Source: JANPIX01 sp031425195 (GTDB taxonomy: Bacteria > Pseudomonadota > Alphaproteobacteria > Rhodobacterales > Rhodobacteraceae). From it: 64,000 nucleotides of DNA. Position 1 is the first letter of the stretch. Each line of letters begins with the position of its first letter. Both the position numbers and the translations under genes were made by a program. Positions 27,338 through 36,570 of the stretch are shown in pieces. Where the stretch lies: assembly GCA_031425195.1 (NCBI GenBank), contig JANPIX010000013.1, positions 1 through 64,000 of the forward strand, in the 5' to 3' direction. Under the pieces are notes generated by a model. That model was not told where the DNA came from, did not search any database, and saw only the letters and a list, made by a program, of their open reading frames with translations.

Positions 27338-29374
27338 TCAGGCCAGGTTCAAAGTGACAAGGCACAGGTCGATGGCCTTGATGCCCACGAAGGGCACGAT
27401 CAGGCCACCCAACCCGTACACTAGCAGGTTGCGGCGCAGAAGTTGAGCGGCGCTTGCCGGACGGTAGGCGACCCCGCGCAGCGCCAAAGGCACAAGGGCG
27501 ATCAGGATCAGTGCGTTGAAGATGACTGCCGACAGAATCGCCGAGGTTGGGGACGCAAGTCCCATGATGTTCAGCACTGCCAGTCCCGGATAGGCCGCAA
27601 CAAAGATCGCAGGCAAAACTGCGAAGTATTTAGCCACGTCGTTGGCAATGCTGAACGTCGTCAGTGCCCCTCGACTGATCAGCAACTGCTTGCCGACCAT
27701 GACCACCTCGATCAGTTTGGTCGGGTCGCTGTCAAGGTCAATCAGGTTGGCCGCCTCTTTCGCGGCTGAGGTGCCAGAGTTCATCGCTACACCCACATCG
27801 GCCTGCGCAAGGGCGGGCGCATCGTTCGATCCGTCACCGCACATCGCGACCAGCCGCCCGCCCGCCTGTTCGCGGCGGATCAGGTCCAACTTCATTTCGG
27901 GCGTGGCCTCGGCCAGAAAGTCATCGACCCCGGCCTCGGCGGCGATGGCGGCAGCGGTCAGGGGATTGTCGCCGGTGATCATTACCGTGCGAATGCCCAT
28001 GGCGCGCAGTTCGGCAAAGCGCTCGCGCACGCCGGGCTTCACGATGTCCTTGAGGTGGACTACCCCTAGGATCGTGCTGTCTTCGGCAACCAAAAGAGGC
28101 GTGCCGCCGGCCCGGGCGATGGCATCGACCTGTGCCGCCAGCGCGCCGGGAGGGGTCTGCCCGGTCAGGCGGATCACCGCATCAATCGCGCCCTTGCGGA
28201 ACTGCCGGCCATCCGCCAGATCCAGCCCGGAAAGACGGGTTTGCGCCGTGAACGGGACGAAGGTTGCGCCTGTTGGCATGGGGGGGATTGCCCCCAGCAT
28301 CTCGCGCGCCTTTTCCACGATGGATTTTCCTTCAGGGGTTTCATCCGCAAGTGATGCCAATGCCGCCGCCCGGGCCAGCCTGTGCATGTCGACGCCCGGT
28401 GCCGCAACCAAGGTATCGGCCATACGGTTGCCGAAGGTAATGGTGCCCGTCTTGTCCAGCAGCAAAGTGTCCACATCGCCCGCCGCCTCGACCGCGCGGC
28501 CAGATTTGGCGATGACATTGGCCTTCACCAGCCGGTCCATGCCCGCGATGCCGATGGCGCTGAGAAGCCCGCCGATGGTGGTGGGGATCAGCGTAACGAA
28601 CAGCGCGCCAAGGACGACGACCGGGATCGTGGTGCCAGAATAGCTGGCGAAAGCGGGTAATGTCACGACGACGAACAGGAAGATCAGCGTGAGGCCCACC
28701 AGCAGGATGTTCAGCGCGATCTCGTTCGGGGTCTTCTGCCGTTCCGCCCCCTCGACCAGGGCGATCATCCGATCAAGGAAGCTTTTGCCCGGTTCCGCCG
28801 TGACCTTCATCACGATCCAGTCCGAGGCGATGGTCGTGCCGCCGGTGACAGATGACCGGTCGCCCCCCGCCTCGCGGATCACCGGTGCGCTTTCACCGGT
28901 GACGGCGCTTTCGTTTACGCTTGCCATGCCGCGCACCGCTTCGCCGTCGGTTGGCACGATGTCGCCTGCGGCAACATAGACGAACTGCCCCTCGCGCAAC
29001 GTTGTCGACACAACCTCGCTGGCAGTGTCGGGGTCTGCATCCGGGTCGGCAAGCACGCGGACTTTGGTTTCCGACTTGGTGGCGCGCAGCGTATCGGCCC
29101 GCGCCTTGCCGCGACCTTCGGCCAACGCCTCGGCGAAGTTGGCAAACAGGACGCAAAGCCACAGCCAGAATGCAATATGCAATGCCACACCTGCCCCGGG
29201 CGTGCCTGACATCAGGTCGCGCAGGCCCAGCACAGTGGTCATCGCGGCCACGACGGCCGTGACGAACATGACCGGGTTGCGCCACAACTGACGTGGATCA
29301 AGTTTGGTCACGCTTTGCCCGGCGGCGGCGCTGTAAAGTCCGGGCATATCAGCCGATTTATCATTTCTGGACAT
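27338..29374 (-). CDS. kdpB: Potassium-transporting ATPase ATP-binding subunit
   Basis: A 678-residue P-type ATPase powering K+ uptake. Phosphorylated Asp about 306 in LLLDKTGTITFGN; TGES actuator loop as AVTGESAPV; hinge GDGSNDAPALAQADVG. The open frame begins earlier, but ATG 29374 (MSRNDKSADMPGLYS) is chosen: GAGG is about 6 nt upstream, it falls 7 bp after kdpA, and the family starts there. Confidence 0.95.
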   Translation of the reverse strand: MSRNDKSADMPGLYSAAAGQSVTKLDPRQLWRNPVMFVTAVVAAMTTVLGLRDLMSGTPGAGVALHIAFWLWLCVLFANFAEALAEGRGKARADTLRATKSETKVRVLADPDADPDTASEVVSTTLREGQFVYVAAGDIVPTDGEAVRGMASVNESAVTGESAPVIREAGGDRSSVTGGTTIASDWIVMKVTAEPGKSFLDRMIALVEGAERQKTPNEIALNILLVGLTLIFLFVVVTLPAFASYSGTTIPVVVLGALFVTLIPTTIGGLLSAIGIAGMDRLVKANVIAKSGRAVEAAGDVDTLLLDKTGTITFGNRMADTLVAAPGVDMHRLARAAALASLADETPEGKSIVEKAREMLGAIPPMPTGATFVPFTAQTRLSGLDLADGRQFRKGAIDAVIRLTGQTPPGALAAQVDAIARAGGTPLLVAEDSTILGVVHLKDIVKPGVRERFAELRAMGIRTVMITGDNPLTAAAIAAEAGVDDFLAEATPEMKLDLIRREQAGGRLVAMCGDGSNDAPALAQADVGVAMNSGTSAAKEAANLIDLDSDPTKLIEVVMVGKQLLISRGALTTFSIANDVAKYFAVLPAIFVAAYPGLAVLNIMGLASPTSAILSAVIFNALILIALVPLALRGVAYRPASAAQLLRRNLLVYGLGGLIVPFVGIKAIDLCLVTLNLA

Positions 29375-29381
29375 GGTTGCC

Positions 29382-31049
29382 TCAAAAGGTCTGCCCGGCC
29401 ACCCGCGCGGTTTCTTCCGCGATGGGGCCAAGGGCGAGGACAGGAAGGAAGGTGAGCGCGCCAAGGATCAGCACAGTCAGCACGAGAAGAGTGACGAACA
29501 GCGGGCCATGCGTCGGGAAGGTGCCGCTGGTGGCGGCCGCCTTGGGCTTTCGGATCAACGAACCTGCAATCCCCAGCAAAGGGATGATGATCGCATAGCG
29601 GCCCGCCAGCATGACCAGCCCAAGGGCTGTCGTGTGCCATGTGTTTGCTGCGCCCCAGCCACCGAAAGCCGACCCGTTGTTGCCTGTGGCAGACGAGTAG
29701 GCATAGAGGATTTCGCTGAACCCATGCGGGCCGGGGTCCTGCACCGAGGCCAGCGCCGCCGGGACGGTTGTGGCAATGGCGCCGCCCACGAGGATGCATA
29801 GCGGCATCGACAGAAAGGCGAGCACAGCCAGCGTCACCTCCCGCGCCTCGATCTTGCGGCCAAGGTATTCCGGCGTGCGCCCGACCATCAACCCGGCGAG
29901 GAACACCGCCAGCACGACGTAGAGAAGCATGCCATAAAGGCCCGCCCCGACACCGCCAAAGATGACTTCGCCGATCTGCATGAACACCATCATCACAAGG
30001 CCCGAAAGCGGCATGAAGCTGTCATGCATTGCATTGACCGACCCGTTTGACGCCGCCGTGGTGGACGCGGCCCAAAGCGATGACAGCATCGCGCCAAAGC
30101 GTTGCTCCTTGCCTTCCATGTTTGCCCCAAGGCCGAGCGCCGGATTGCCCGCAACCTCGTAGATGTGAATCACGCAAAGCCCGGCTGCGAACATGACGGC
30201 CATCGCTGCAAAGATCGCCCAGCCTTGCCGCCGGTCCCCCGCCATTCGTCCGAACAGGAAACAGAAAGCCACCGGGATCAGAAGGAGCGACAGGCTTTGC
30301 GCCAGATTCGATGCAATGGTCGGGTTTTCGAACGGATGGGCGGAGTTCACGCCGAAGAACCCGCCGCCGTTGGTGCCGAGTTGCTTGATCGCGATCTGTG
30401 CGGCTGCGGGGCCACGCGCGATGATCTGCTCGCCCCCTTCAAGGCCAGTCGCGGTGACGGCCCCCTGCAAAGTCTGCGGCACGCCCTGCCAGGCGAGGAA
30501 CAGCCCAAGAATGATCGACAGGGGCAGCAATATCCACAGGACTGACCGCGTAAGGTCGACCCAGAAGTTGCCAAGCGTGTTGCCTTTTGGCGCAGTGAAC
30601 CCTCGGATAACCCCAACAGCAACGGCCATCCCTGTGCCAGCGCTGACAAAGTTTTGCACTGTCAGTCCTGCCATTTGCGACAGGTAGGACACCTGCGCCT
30701 CGCCCGAATAGGCTTGCCAGTTCGTGTTGGTCACAAAGCTGACCGCCGTGTTGAAGGCAAGGTCGGGGGGCATTCCGCCGATGCCATCAGGATTCAATGG
30801 CAGCGCGCCTTGCGCCCGCAAGATCGCGTAGAGCACGACAAAGCAGACAAGATTGAACGCCAAGACGGCCATGGCGTAAGTGCCCCATGTCATCTGACGA
30901 TCGGGGTCGACGCCACTGGTGCGCAGGAACGCGCGCTCGAAGCCAGCGAGTGCTGGCAGGCCGCCATAGACCCTGCTCATCCAGAGCGCGAGGCAAAGCG
31001 CGGTGCTGATCAGGGCGGCGAAATAGAGGGTGTAAGCCAATAGTGTCAT
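29382..31049 (-). CDS. kdpA: Potassium-transporting ATPase potassium-binding subunit
   Basis: A 555-residue channel-like subunit of the superfamily of K+ transporters, carrying the selectivity filter. Signature segments: SFVTNTNWQAYSGE, GTNGGGFFGVNSAHPFENP, TTAASNGSVNAMHDSFMP and SATGNNGSAFGGW, one in each of the four pore repeats. About ten membrane helices. Intact and of usual length. Confidence 0.95.
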   Translation of the reverse strand: MTLLAYTLYFAALISTALCLALWMSRVYGGLPALAGFERAFLRTSGVDPDRQMTWGTYAMAVLAFNLVCFVVLYAILRAQGALPLNPDGIGGMPPDLAFNTAVSFVTNTNWQAYSGEAQVSYLSQMAGLTVQNFVSAGTGMAVAVGVIRGFTAPKGNTLGNFWVDLTRSVLWILLPLSIILGLFLAWQGVPQTLQGAVTATGLEGGEQIIARGPAAAQIAIKQLGTNGGGFFGVNSAHPFENPTIASNLAQSLSLLLIPVAFCFLFGRMAGDRRQGWAIFAAMAVMFAAGLCVIHIYEVAGNPALGLGANMEGKEQRFGAMLSSLWAASTTAASNGSVNAMHDSFMPLSGLVMMVFMQIGEVIFGGVGAGLYGMLLYVVLAVFLAGLMVGRTPEYLGRKIEAREVTLAVLAFLSMPLCILVGGAIATTVPAALASVQDPGPHGFSEILYAYSSATGNNGSAFGGWGAANTWHTTALGLVMLAGRYAIIIPLLGIAGSLIRKPKAAATSGTFPTHGPLFVTLLVLTVLILGALTFLPVLALGPIAEETARVAGQTF

Positions 31050-31060
31050 GATCCGCCCCC

Positions 31061-31153
31061 TCAGAACCAGTCAGGGCGCAGCAAAGCAGCGCCGAGATAG
31101 GCAAACAGGCCTGCGGCCACGGTGGCACCCAAGATCAAGTCGAACAGCGGCAT
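31061..31153 (-). CDS. kdpF: KdpF small membrane subunit
   Basis: A 30-residue ORF immediately upstream of kdpA (11-bp gap): MPLFDLILGATVAAGLFAYL and then GAALLRPDWF. A single transmembrane helix ending in the LLRP-(D/E)-(W/R)F signature of KdpF, which stabilises the KdpFABC complex. The size and position are exactly as in other kdp operons. Confidence 0.9.
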   Translation of the reverse strand: MPLFDLILGATVAAGLFAYLGAALLRPDWF

Positions 31154-31154
31154 G

Positions 31155-31238
31155 TCACATTCGCTCCATGCTGCGGATGGCCACGGCAAACAGGGCGAAC
31201 CCGCCGAGTCCAAGGCCAATGTAGATGATGTCAAGCAT
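31155..31238 (-). CDS. Tiny membrane protein leading the kdp operon
   Basis: A 27-residue ORF (MLDIIYIGLGLGGFALFAVA then IRSMERM) with one predicted transmembrane helix. Its ATG is preceded by AAGGA at a 7-nt spacing, and its stop lies 1 bp before the kdpF ATG, implying tight co-translation. Its charge pattern and size suggest a second single-helix accessory subunit or regulator of KdpFABC. Its function is unknown, and it differs from KdpF in lacking the LLRP motif. Confidence 0.75.
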   Translation of the reverse strand: MLDIIYIGLGLGGFALFAVAIRSMERM

Positions 31239-31419
31239 CGCGGGATCCTTCATTCAAGATCGTGCGACGTTGGATCAGTTGGCCGTAAGGATGCCATTCG
31301 CGTTTGGGCGAAATGGCGTAAAGGATGTATAAAGATGCGGGCGTTCTGAAGGTTTGGCACCCGAACGCCGCCATTTGAGCGGGTCAGGCGGCGCTTCCCT
31401 CTGTCGCGATCTGGCCGCA

Positions 31420-32624
31420 TCATGCCGCCTGCTTTCGCCGCCAATCTGGAAAGGGGTCGGGCAGGCTGGCCCAGGCAGTGGGGGTGAAGTCATGGGCAGG
31501 GACCAGAGCAGCGTCGAGTTGCGCGCGGATTGCCGTCTCGTCCATGCCCGCGCCGATGAACACAAGTTCCTGCTGCCGGTCGCCCCAGGGTTTGGCCCAC
31601 TTTTCCATCACCTCTGCCAGCGCGTCGGGATGGGTGGGCCAGCGTTCACGCGGCACCGACGCCCACCACCCGCCCAGTGGCGTGACGGACGACACAGCCC
31701 CTGCCAGCGAAAACTCGGCCACCCAGTTCGGGCGCGAGGCCAGCCAGAAATGGCCCTTGGCGCGGAACACGCCGGGCAGATCGCCGTTCAGCAGGGCGTG
31801 TATGCGGCCCGGGTGGAACGGCGCACGGGCGCGGTAGACAAAGCTGCTGATCCCGTATTCTGCCGTTTCGGGAGAATGATGGGCAAAGCCATACAACTCC
31901 TTGGCCCAGAACGGATGTTCGTGCGCGCGGTCGAAATCAAAAAGGCCGGTGTCAAAGATTGCTTTGCCCTCGACGAGGGAAAGGTCCGTCTCGATCAGGC
32001 GGGCAGCGGGGTTGAGCGCCTTGATAATCTGGCGCGCGGCGTCGGTCCGACCGGGACCGGCGTCTGACGTCTTGTTCAACACCACGACATCGGCAAATTC
32101 GATTTGTTCGGTCAGCAGGTTGACCAGACTGCGCGTGTCATCTTCGCCAAGGGATTCCCCCGGTCGATCAGGAAATCATGGCTGGAAAAGTCGCGCAGAA
32201 GGTTGATGGCATCGACCACTGTCACCATTGTATCCAGACGCGCCACATCCGACAGGCTGTCGCCGTCTTCATCGCGGAAATCGAATGTGGCGGCGACGGG
32301 CAGCGGTTCGGCAATGCCGGTGGATTCGATCAGCAGATAGTCGAAGCGCGCCTCATCCGACAGTTTGCGCACCTGTTCCAACAGATCGCCCCGCAGGGTG
32401 CAGCAGATGCAGCCGTTGGTCATTTCGACCAGCTTTTCTTCAGACCGCGACAACCCGCCCCCGTCGCGGATCAGATCGGCGTCGATGTTCACCTCGGACA
32501 TGTCATTGACGATCACCGCGACGCGCCGCCCTTCGCGGTTGTTCAGGACGTGGTTCAAGAGCGTGGTTTTGCCAGCCCCGAGGAAGCCAGAGAGGACGGT
32601 GACAGGAAGGCGACGGTCGCGCAT
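31420..32624 (-). pseudogene. COG0523/CobW-type GTP-dependent zinc metallochaperone, one frameshift
   Basis: G3E P-loop GTPase: Walker A GFLGAGKTTLLNHVL, metal-binding CxCC as NGCICCTLRGDL, base-recognition VLNKTSD, and the C-terminal CobW_C domain with FHPGRIHALL. The frame breaks near 32155: LIDRGN... in frame one, ESLGEDDTRSLVNLLTEQ in the other. A GGGGG run at the break, read as six G, would restore it and give DRGESLGEDD, so a homopolymer miscall is likely. Otherwise complete at about 400 residues. A Zur-box palindrome sits just upstream, so it belongs to the zinc-starvation-induced subgroup (ZigA/YeiR-like), thought to deliver zinc to essential enzymes when zinc is scarce. Confidence 0.85.
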
Positions 32625-32637
32625 GCGAAACTCCGTA

Positions 32638-32654
32638 ATGTTATACTATAACAT
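32638..32654. promoter_or_regulatory. Zur box
   Basis: A 17-bp palindrome ATGTTATACTATAACAT with perfect arms around one central base, matching the Zur operator core GTTATAnTATAAC known in Proteobacteria. It lies 14 bp upstream of the COG0523 gene start. Zinc-loaded Zur would repress this gene and release it in zinc limitation. Confidence 0.85.
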
Positions 32655-32811
32655 ATAGATCGCATGGTTCAGGTGGACATGCAATGCGACGCCGTGCTGA
32701 GCCTTTGTGCGCAGGCGGTTCAAACCCGCAGTTCAAACATGGGCGTCGTGTCAAAGCTCATCTTGCGAAAAGTTTGCCGGCGGTCGCGCACTTGTGGCTA
32801 ATCAGTGCGGT

Positions 32812-33192
32812 TTAGTCGGGCCTGACCGCCAGTCGCCCTGACCCCGCGACGGCGAGTGCAAGGCATCCCCCGGCAATGGCCCAGTTCTTGACAAAAATTG
32901 ACATCTGCCAAGGGTCTTCGGGAATCCAGTGAAAGAAACTTGTGGCACCACAGTAGGCGGCAAGGACGATGGCGACAGACCTGACCTTCCATCCCGCCAA
33001 CAGCATAGCGCCGGTTAGCCCGTTGAATATCAGGGCGAGCCAGACAATGCCGGGCGGCAAGTCATGCGCCGCCAGCAAAGCCATGGTGTCGCCCGGAGAG
33101 ACAATCTTTTGCACCGCCCCGCCAACGAAAAGTGCAGCGATTAGAAGTCTGCTTGCGAGCAGGCCGAAGTCGGGAAGCGATGTGCGTGCCAA
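32812..33192 (-). CDS. DoxX family membrane protein
   Basis: A 126-residue protein with four hydrophobic helices (SRLLIAALFVGGAVQKI; WLALIFNGLTGAMLLAG; VAIVLAAYCGATSFFHW; WAIAGGCLALAVAG). The pattern fits the DoxX/YphA group. No enzymatic residues are recognised. It is transcribed divergently from the multi-pass membrane gene at 33464, with about 270 bp between. Confidence 0.8.
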   Translation of the reverse strand: MARTSLPDFGLLASRLLIAALFVGGAVQKIVSPGDTMALLAAHDLPPGIVWLALIFNGLTGAMLLAGWKVRSVAIVLAAYCGATSFFHWIPEDPWQMSIFVKNWAIAGGCLALAVAGSGRLAVRPD

Positions 33193-33463
33193 GTCATTGT
33201 TCCATCCGTTGCTGCAGGCCCCTGTCTAATGGAAGACCATTGTCGAACCGAGACGCATTGTCGTGATGCTTGTGCGGGCTGCGTGGTTGCTTTGGGCCGT
33301 CGGGGGCGCGAACCGATGGCCAAGACGCCTGTTCGGAACGGTGTGGTGCGCGGATGATGCGCCTTGTCTTTGCTGCGGCGGGCATGGATGTGGTATATGC
33401 GAAGCCTGTTTGGGGCTGCAAAACCACCGTCCGCGTTTGGACCTTTATTCAACGAGAAAACTG

Positions 33464-34675
33464 ATGCGGTCATGGTCGAACGATGGTTTGCAGAATGAAT
33501 CCGGGGTTTGGCGCCGTGGGTCACTGTGGGCGGTGGCGGGGGCTGGCGCAGGTTTGATTGCGCAGCCTGCCTTGGCGCATGTGAAATGGTTTGCCCCCTA
33601 TATCGTCGGAGCCGCACCGCAGCCCGTGCTTGCGACGCTTGTCAACGAATGGTTCTGGGCGGGCCTGCTGCTTGTGCTTTTCTTTTTTGTGGCGACACGG
33701 GCATTTGAGCGCGCAAATGCCGGGCAGATGCTTCTCGCCCGGCTGGACCGTGCAGCGGAACCTTTATGGGCGCGCGCCGACGATTTCATGCGTGTGGCCG
33801 TTGGCACGTTTTTCGTTGCCATCTTTGCGGTGGGCGGTGTCTATCTGACCCCGGACCTTGCGACGCCGTCGGAGTGGGTGTCATGGTTTCAGTTGCTTAT
33901 CGCCGCAGGCCTGTTCTGGCGCAGGACCATGCCCCTGTCTGCGGCGGGCATCATCGTGCTGTGGGCTGTTGCGCTGCGTGATTATGATCTGTTTCATCTG
34001 CTCGATTATCTGGCGCTTGGCCTTGGTGTGGCGGGCTATCTGGTGCTTGCCGCGAGTTCGCGTGAGAGTTGGCACAAACATCGCTTTGAGGTGCTGCGCT
34101 GGGGTGTTGCGATCGCGTTGATGTGGTCCAGTCTGGAAAAATTCGCCTATCCCGACTGGTTTTACCCGCTTGTTCTGGAAAAGCCGTTTCTGACGTTCGG
34201 GTTGCCGCGCGACGTGTTCATCCCGATGGCGGGCGTTGCCGAATTTACGATGGGGTTCGGGCTTTTGTGGACCCCGCTGATCCGCAGGCTTTCCTCTGTC
34301 GCCTTGCTGGTGATCTTTCTGACTGCCGTTTGGCCGTTTGGACGGGTGGATATGATCGGCCATGCCCTGATCATGTCCACCATCGTTCTGATCGCCCTTG
34401 ACCCGGAGCGGCAGTTGCATCTTGCGCCGAAGATCCGGCAATCGCTGCTGGCCGTGCCAATCAGTCTGGCCGGGGCGTTGATCGTGTTCGCGACTGCCTA
34501 TTGGGGCACACATTTATTGATCTATGGCCCGGACGGGGTTGATGCGGATGTGGGTGACCTGTCGACGCATTCCTATAATGCAGAAGAGCCACACGGCCCG
34601 AAAGCATCCGGTGGGATCGGCGCGCCTGCGGAACGCGGTGGATCAGACGGTGTTCAGGTGGCACCTGCCGAATAG
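33464..34675 (+). CDS. Multi-pass membrane protein with DoxX-like C-terminal half
   Basis: A 403-residue protein with a signal-like N-terminus (LWAVAGAGAGLIAQPALAHVKWF) and about ten hydrophobic helices. One helix pair (WGVAIALMWSSLEKFAYPDWF; EFTMGFGLLWTPLIRRL) resembles DoxX-type helices. The C-terminus is a hydrophilic tail of about 50 residues rich in Gly/Pro/Glu. The start at ATG 33464 is chosen because upstream codons encode a Cys-rich non-membrane segment unlike the rest. No function is assigned; the nearby DoxX gene suggests a shared membrane or redox role. Confidence 0.6.
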   Translation: MRSWSNDGLQNESGVWRRGSLWAVAGAGAGLIAQPALAHVKWFAPYIVGAAPQPVLATLVNEWFWAGLLLVLFFFVATRAFERANAGQMLLARLDRAAEPLWARADDFMRVAVGTFFVAIFAVGGVYLTPDLATPSEWVSWFQLLIAAGLFWRRTMPLSAAGIIVLWAVALRDYDLFHLLDYLALGLGVAGYLVLAASSRESWHKHRFEVLRWGVAIALMWSSLEKFAYPDWFYPLVLEKPFLTFGLPRDVFIPMAGVAEFTMGFGLLWTPLIRRLSSVALLVIFLTAVWPFGRVDMIGHALIMSTIVLIALDPERQLHLAPKIRQSLLAVPISLAGALIVFATAYWGTHLLIYGPDGVDADVGDLSTHSYNAEEPHGPKASGGIGAPAERGGSDGVQVAPAE

Positions 34676-34805
34676 ATCCGGCGCTGCTTTCCAGATGTGC
34701 AAGAACCGCCTCGCCTGACGCAGCCGGCCGTCCGATCTGCTTTGCTGTCCGGGGTGGGGCGGTGGCGCAAAGCGCATCAGCAACAGGGCGCGCGGGTGCG
34801 GTGTT

Positions 34806-35735
34806 TCAGAAAAACGGACGAAGAAGCTGGATCGAGATCAGCACGATTGTCGCACCGGCCGCGATTTCGAGTGTGGGAAGAATTGCACGCGCCGCACCGA
34901 ACCGGGAACCCGTTGCCAGAACGCCGTCGCGGGCAAAGACAGCAATCAGGGCGACGCTTGCCGTGACAGAGGCCGTGCCAAGCGCCATCACGTAGGTTCC
35001 GGCGATGCCAGCCTCGGCGATGCCCATCCGCCAGGTCAGGATCAACAGGAACAAGGCACCGGTGCAGGGGCGCACAGCAATGGACGCCACAAGGATCGCC
35101 GCATCGCGCCAGCCCGATAGACGGGCAACGTCTTGCACCGTCGGGCCGTGGCTGTGGCCACAATGGTCGCAAACATCATCGGGCGACGCGGGGTGTGCAT
35201 GATCGTGCGTGTGCCCCGGCGTGGCCGGGGCCGGGGCGCCCGCTCGCCGCCTCACTGTGCGCAGCCCGCGCCACACAAGCCAGATGCCGATAAACAGGAT
35301 CGCGGCATAGCTGACCGGGGCCATGACCTGTTCGGTCACGCCGACCATCTGTTCGCGCGTCCATTCGAACACGAGAACGCCCGCATAAACCAGTGCGATG
35401 GCGGTTGTTGCCTGCCCAAGACTGGAGGCGACAGCAATGCCGAGCAGCGGGCCAAGGCGCACGCCGCTGCCAAGGCCATAGCCACCGATCAGGAATTTGC
35501 CGTGGCCCGGGCCAGCGGAGTGCAGAAATCCATAGCCGAAACACAGTGCCATCAGTCCAAACACCGCGCCGGTATCGCCCGCCTTGAGCCTGCGCAAAGC
35601 CCCGGCCATGCTGTTCTGGAACGCACGCTGCCCCTCGGCCGCCCAGACGGCCACAACGTCCAGCCCGCCGGTGACCCAAAGCAGGGCCACGAGCAGGGCT
35701 GCAACAAGGCCGGTCGCCAAGGCTATGGTGCGCAT
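34806..35735 (-). CDS. NicO/RcnA-family nickel/cobalt transporter
   Basis: A 309-residue inner-membrane metal permease. Motifs HSAGPGHGKFLIGGY (helix with conserved His) and SIAVRPCTGALFLLILTWRMG are family hallmarks. A His/Asp-rich cytoplasmic loop (HTHDHAHPASPDDV then CDHCGHSHG) is typical of metal-binding loops. Overlaps by 13 bp with the upstream DUF1007 gene, a common pairing. Direction of transport (export or uptake) cannot be decided from sequence. Confidence 0.85.
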   Translation of the reverse strand: MRTIALATGLVAALLVALLWVTGGLDVVAVWAAEGQRAFQNSMAGALRRLKAGDTGAVFGLMALCFGYGFLHSAGPGHGKFLIGGYGLGSGVRLGPLLGIAVASSLGQATTAIALVYAGVLVFEWTREQMVGVTEQVMAPVSYAAILFIGIWLVWRGLRTVRRRAGAPAPATPGHTHDHAHPASPDDVCDHCGHSHGPTVQDVARLSGWRDAAILVASIAVRPCTGALFLLILTWRMGIAEAGIAGTYVMALGTASVTASVALIAVFARDGVLATGSRFGAARAILPTLEIAAGATIVLISIQLLRPFF

Positions 35736-36391
35736 GTCAACTGAACCTCTTCTGCGAAGGTGGCACCGATGGCGGGGAAGTTATCGACCGCCAGATCATC
35801 AAGGGTCTGATCGGTGCCCAAGGTGGCAAGCGCCGCTTCGAATGCCTTGCTGGCCTCGGTCGGATCTGGGACGACGATCCTTGCGCGACATCCTGTGTGG
35901 CCTTGCAGGACCGGATCACTGGCGACAGTGTAGGCGGTATAATATTCGGGATCATAGATTTGCAGCCGAAGCGGAGCATCGGTCATGGCGATGGCGGGGT
36001 CAAAGCGGCGCAAATGGGTGCTGATCAACCGGCCATCCTTCAGCGTTGCGGTAAAGTCCAGCGGCCCTGACAGGGGCAGGGGCATGTCGTTCTGCAGGGC
36101 GTAAAGATCGCCTGCGAACCCGGGGGTCCAGTTCATGTCAAAGCCCTGGATGGATTTCTGTTCGGTGTCTGTCAGAACGCCGTCGCCGTCTGGGTCAAGA
36201 CCTTTGTCTTCCAGAATGAGCAGCGAATAGAATTCGTCATAGGCCCAGGTCACCCTGACCGCGCTGAGTTTGGTCTGATCGTCAAAGATCAATTCAAGCC
36301 CCGCGTCGATGAAGATATGCGGATGGGCGTAGGCCTTGGTCAGGGGCAAGACCGCGAGGGCAGCGGCTGCAAGATGACGGGCAATGAACAT
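35723..36391 (-). CDS. DUF1007 family periplasmic protein
   Basis: A 222-residue protein with a signal peptide (LAAAALAVLPLTKAYA) whose mature end begins HPHIFIDAGLELIFDD. This His-x-His start is the likely metal-binding N-terminus of the DUF1007 family. An EF-like loop DPDGDGVLTDTE lies at about residues 66-77. Proteins of this family are usually linked to NicO-type permeases, as here, and are thought to present nickel, cobalt or zinc to them. Confidence 0.82.
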   Translation of the reverse strand: MFIARHLAAAALAVLPLTKAYAHPHIFIDAGLELIFDDQTKLSAVRVTWAYDEFYSLLILEDKGLDPDGDGVLTDTEQKSIQGFDMNWTPGFAGDLYALQNDMPLPLSGPLDFTATLKDGRLISTHLRRFDPAIAMTDAPLRLQIYDPEYYTAYTVASDPVLQGHTGCRARIVVPDPTEASKAFEAALATLGTDQTLDDLAVDNFPAIGATFAEEVQLTCAP

Positions 36392-36570
36392 GCAACTACT
36401 TTATTGATCCCGGGGCAACGCGGCAAGGCCGCTGCCTGATCAACGGCAATGGTCCGCCAAGGGCGGGGCGGCTGCGCCCGGCGGCTGGTGGTCCATTCCG
36501 ACGAAAATGACCAGAGGGAACAATCATCAGGCACAGGTGTTCAGCAAAGTAACAAATCACGGGCAGCGCA

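Noticed and set aside
31420..32624. Role in cobalamin synthesis (CobW)
   Set aside because: No cob genes are near and a Zur box precedes the gene, so the zinc-linked COG0523 subgroup fits better.
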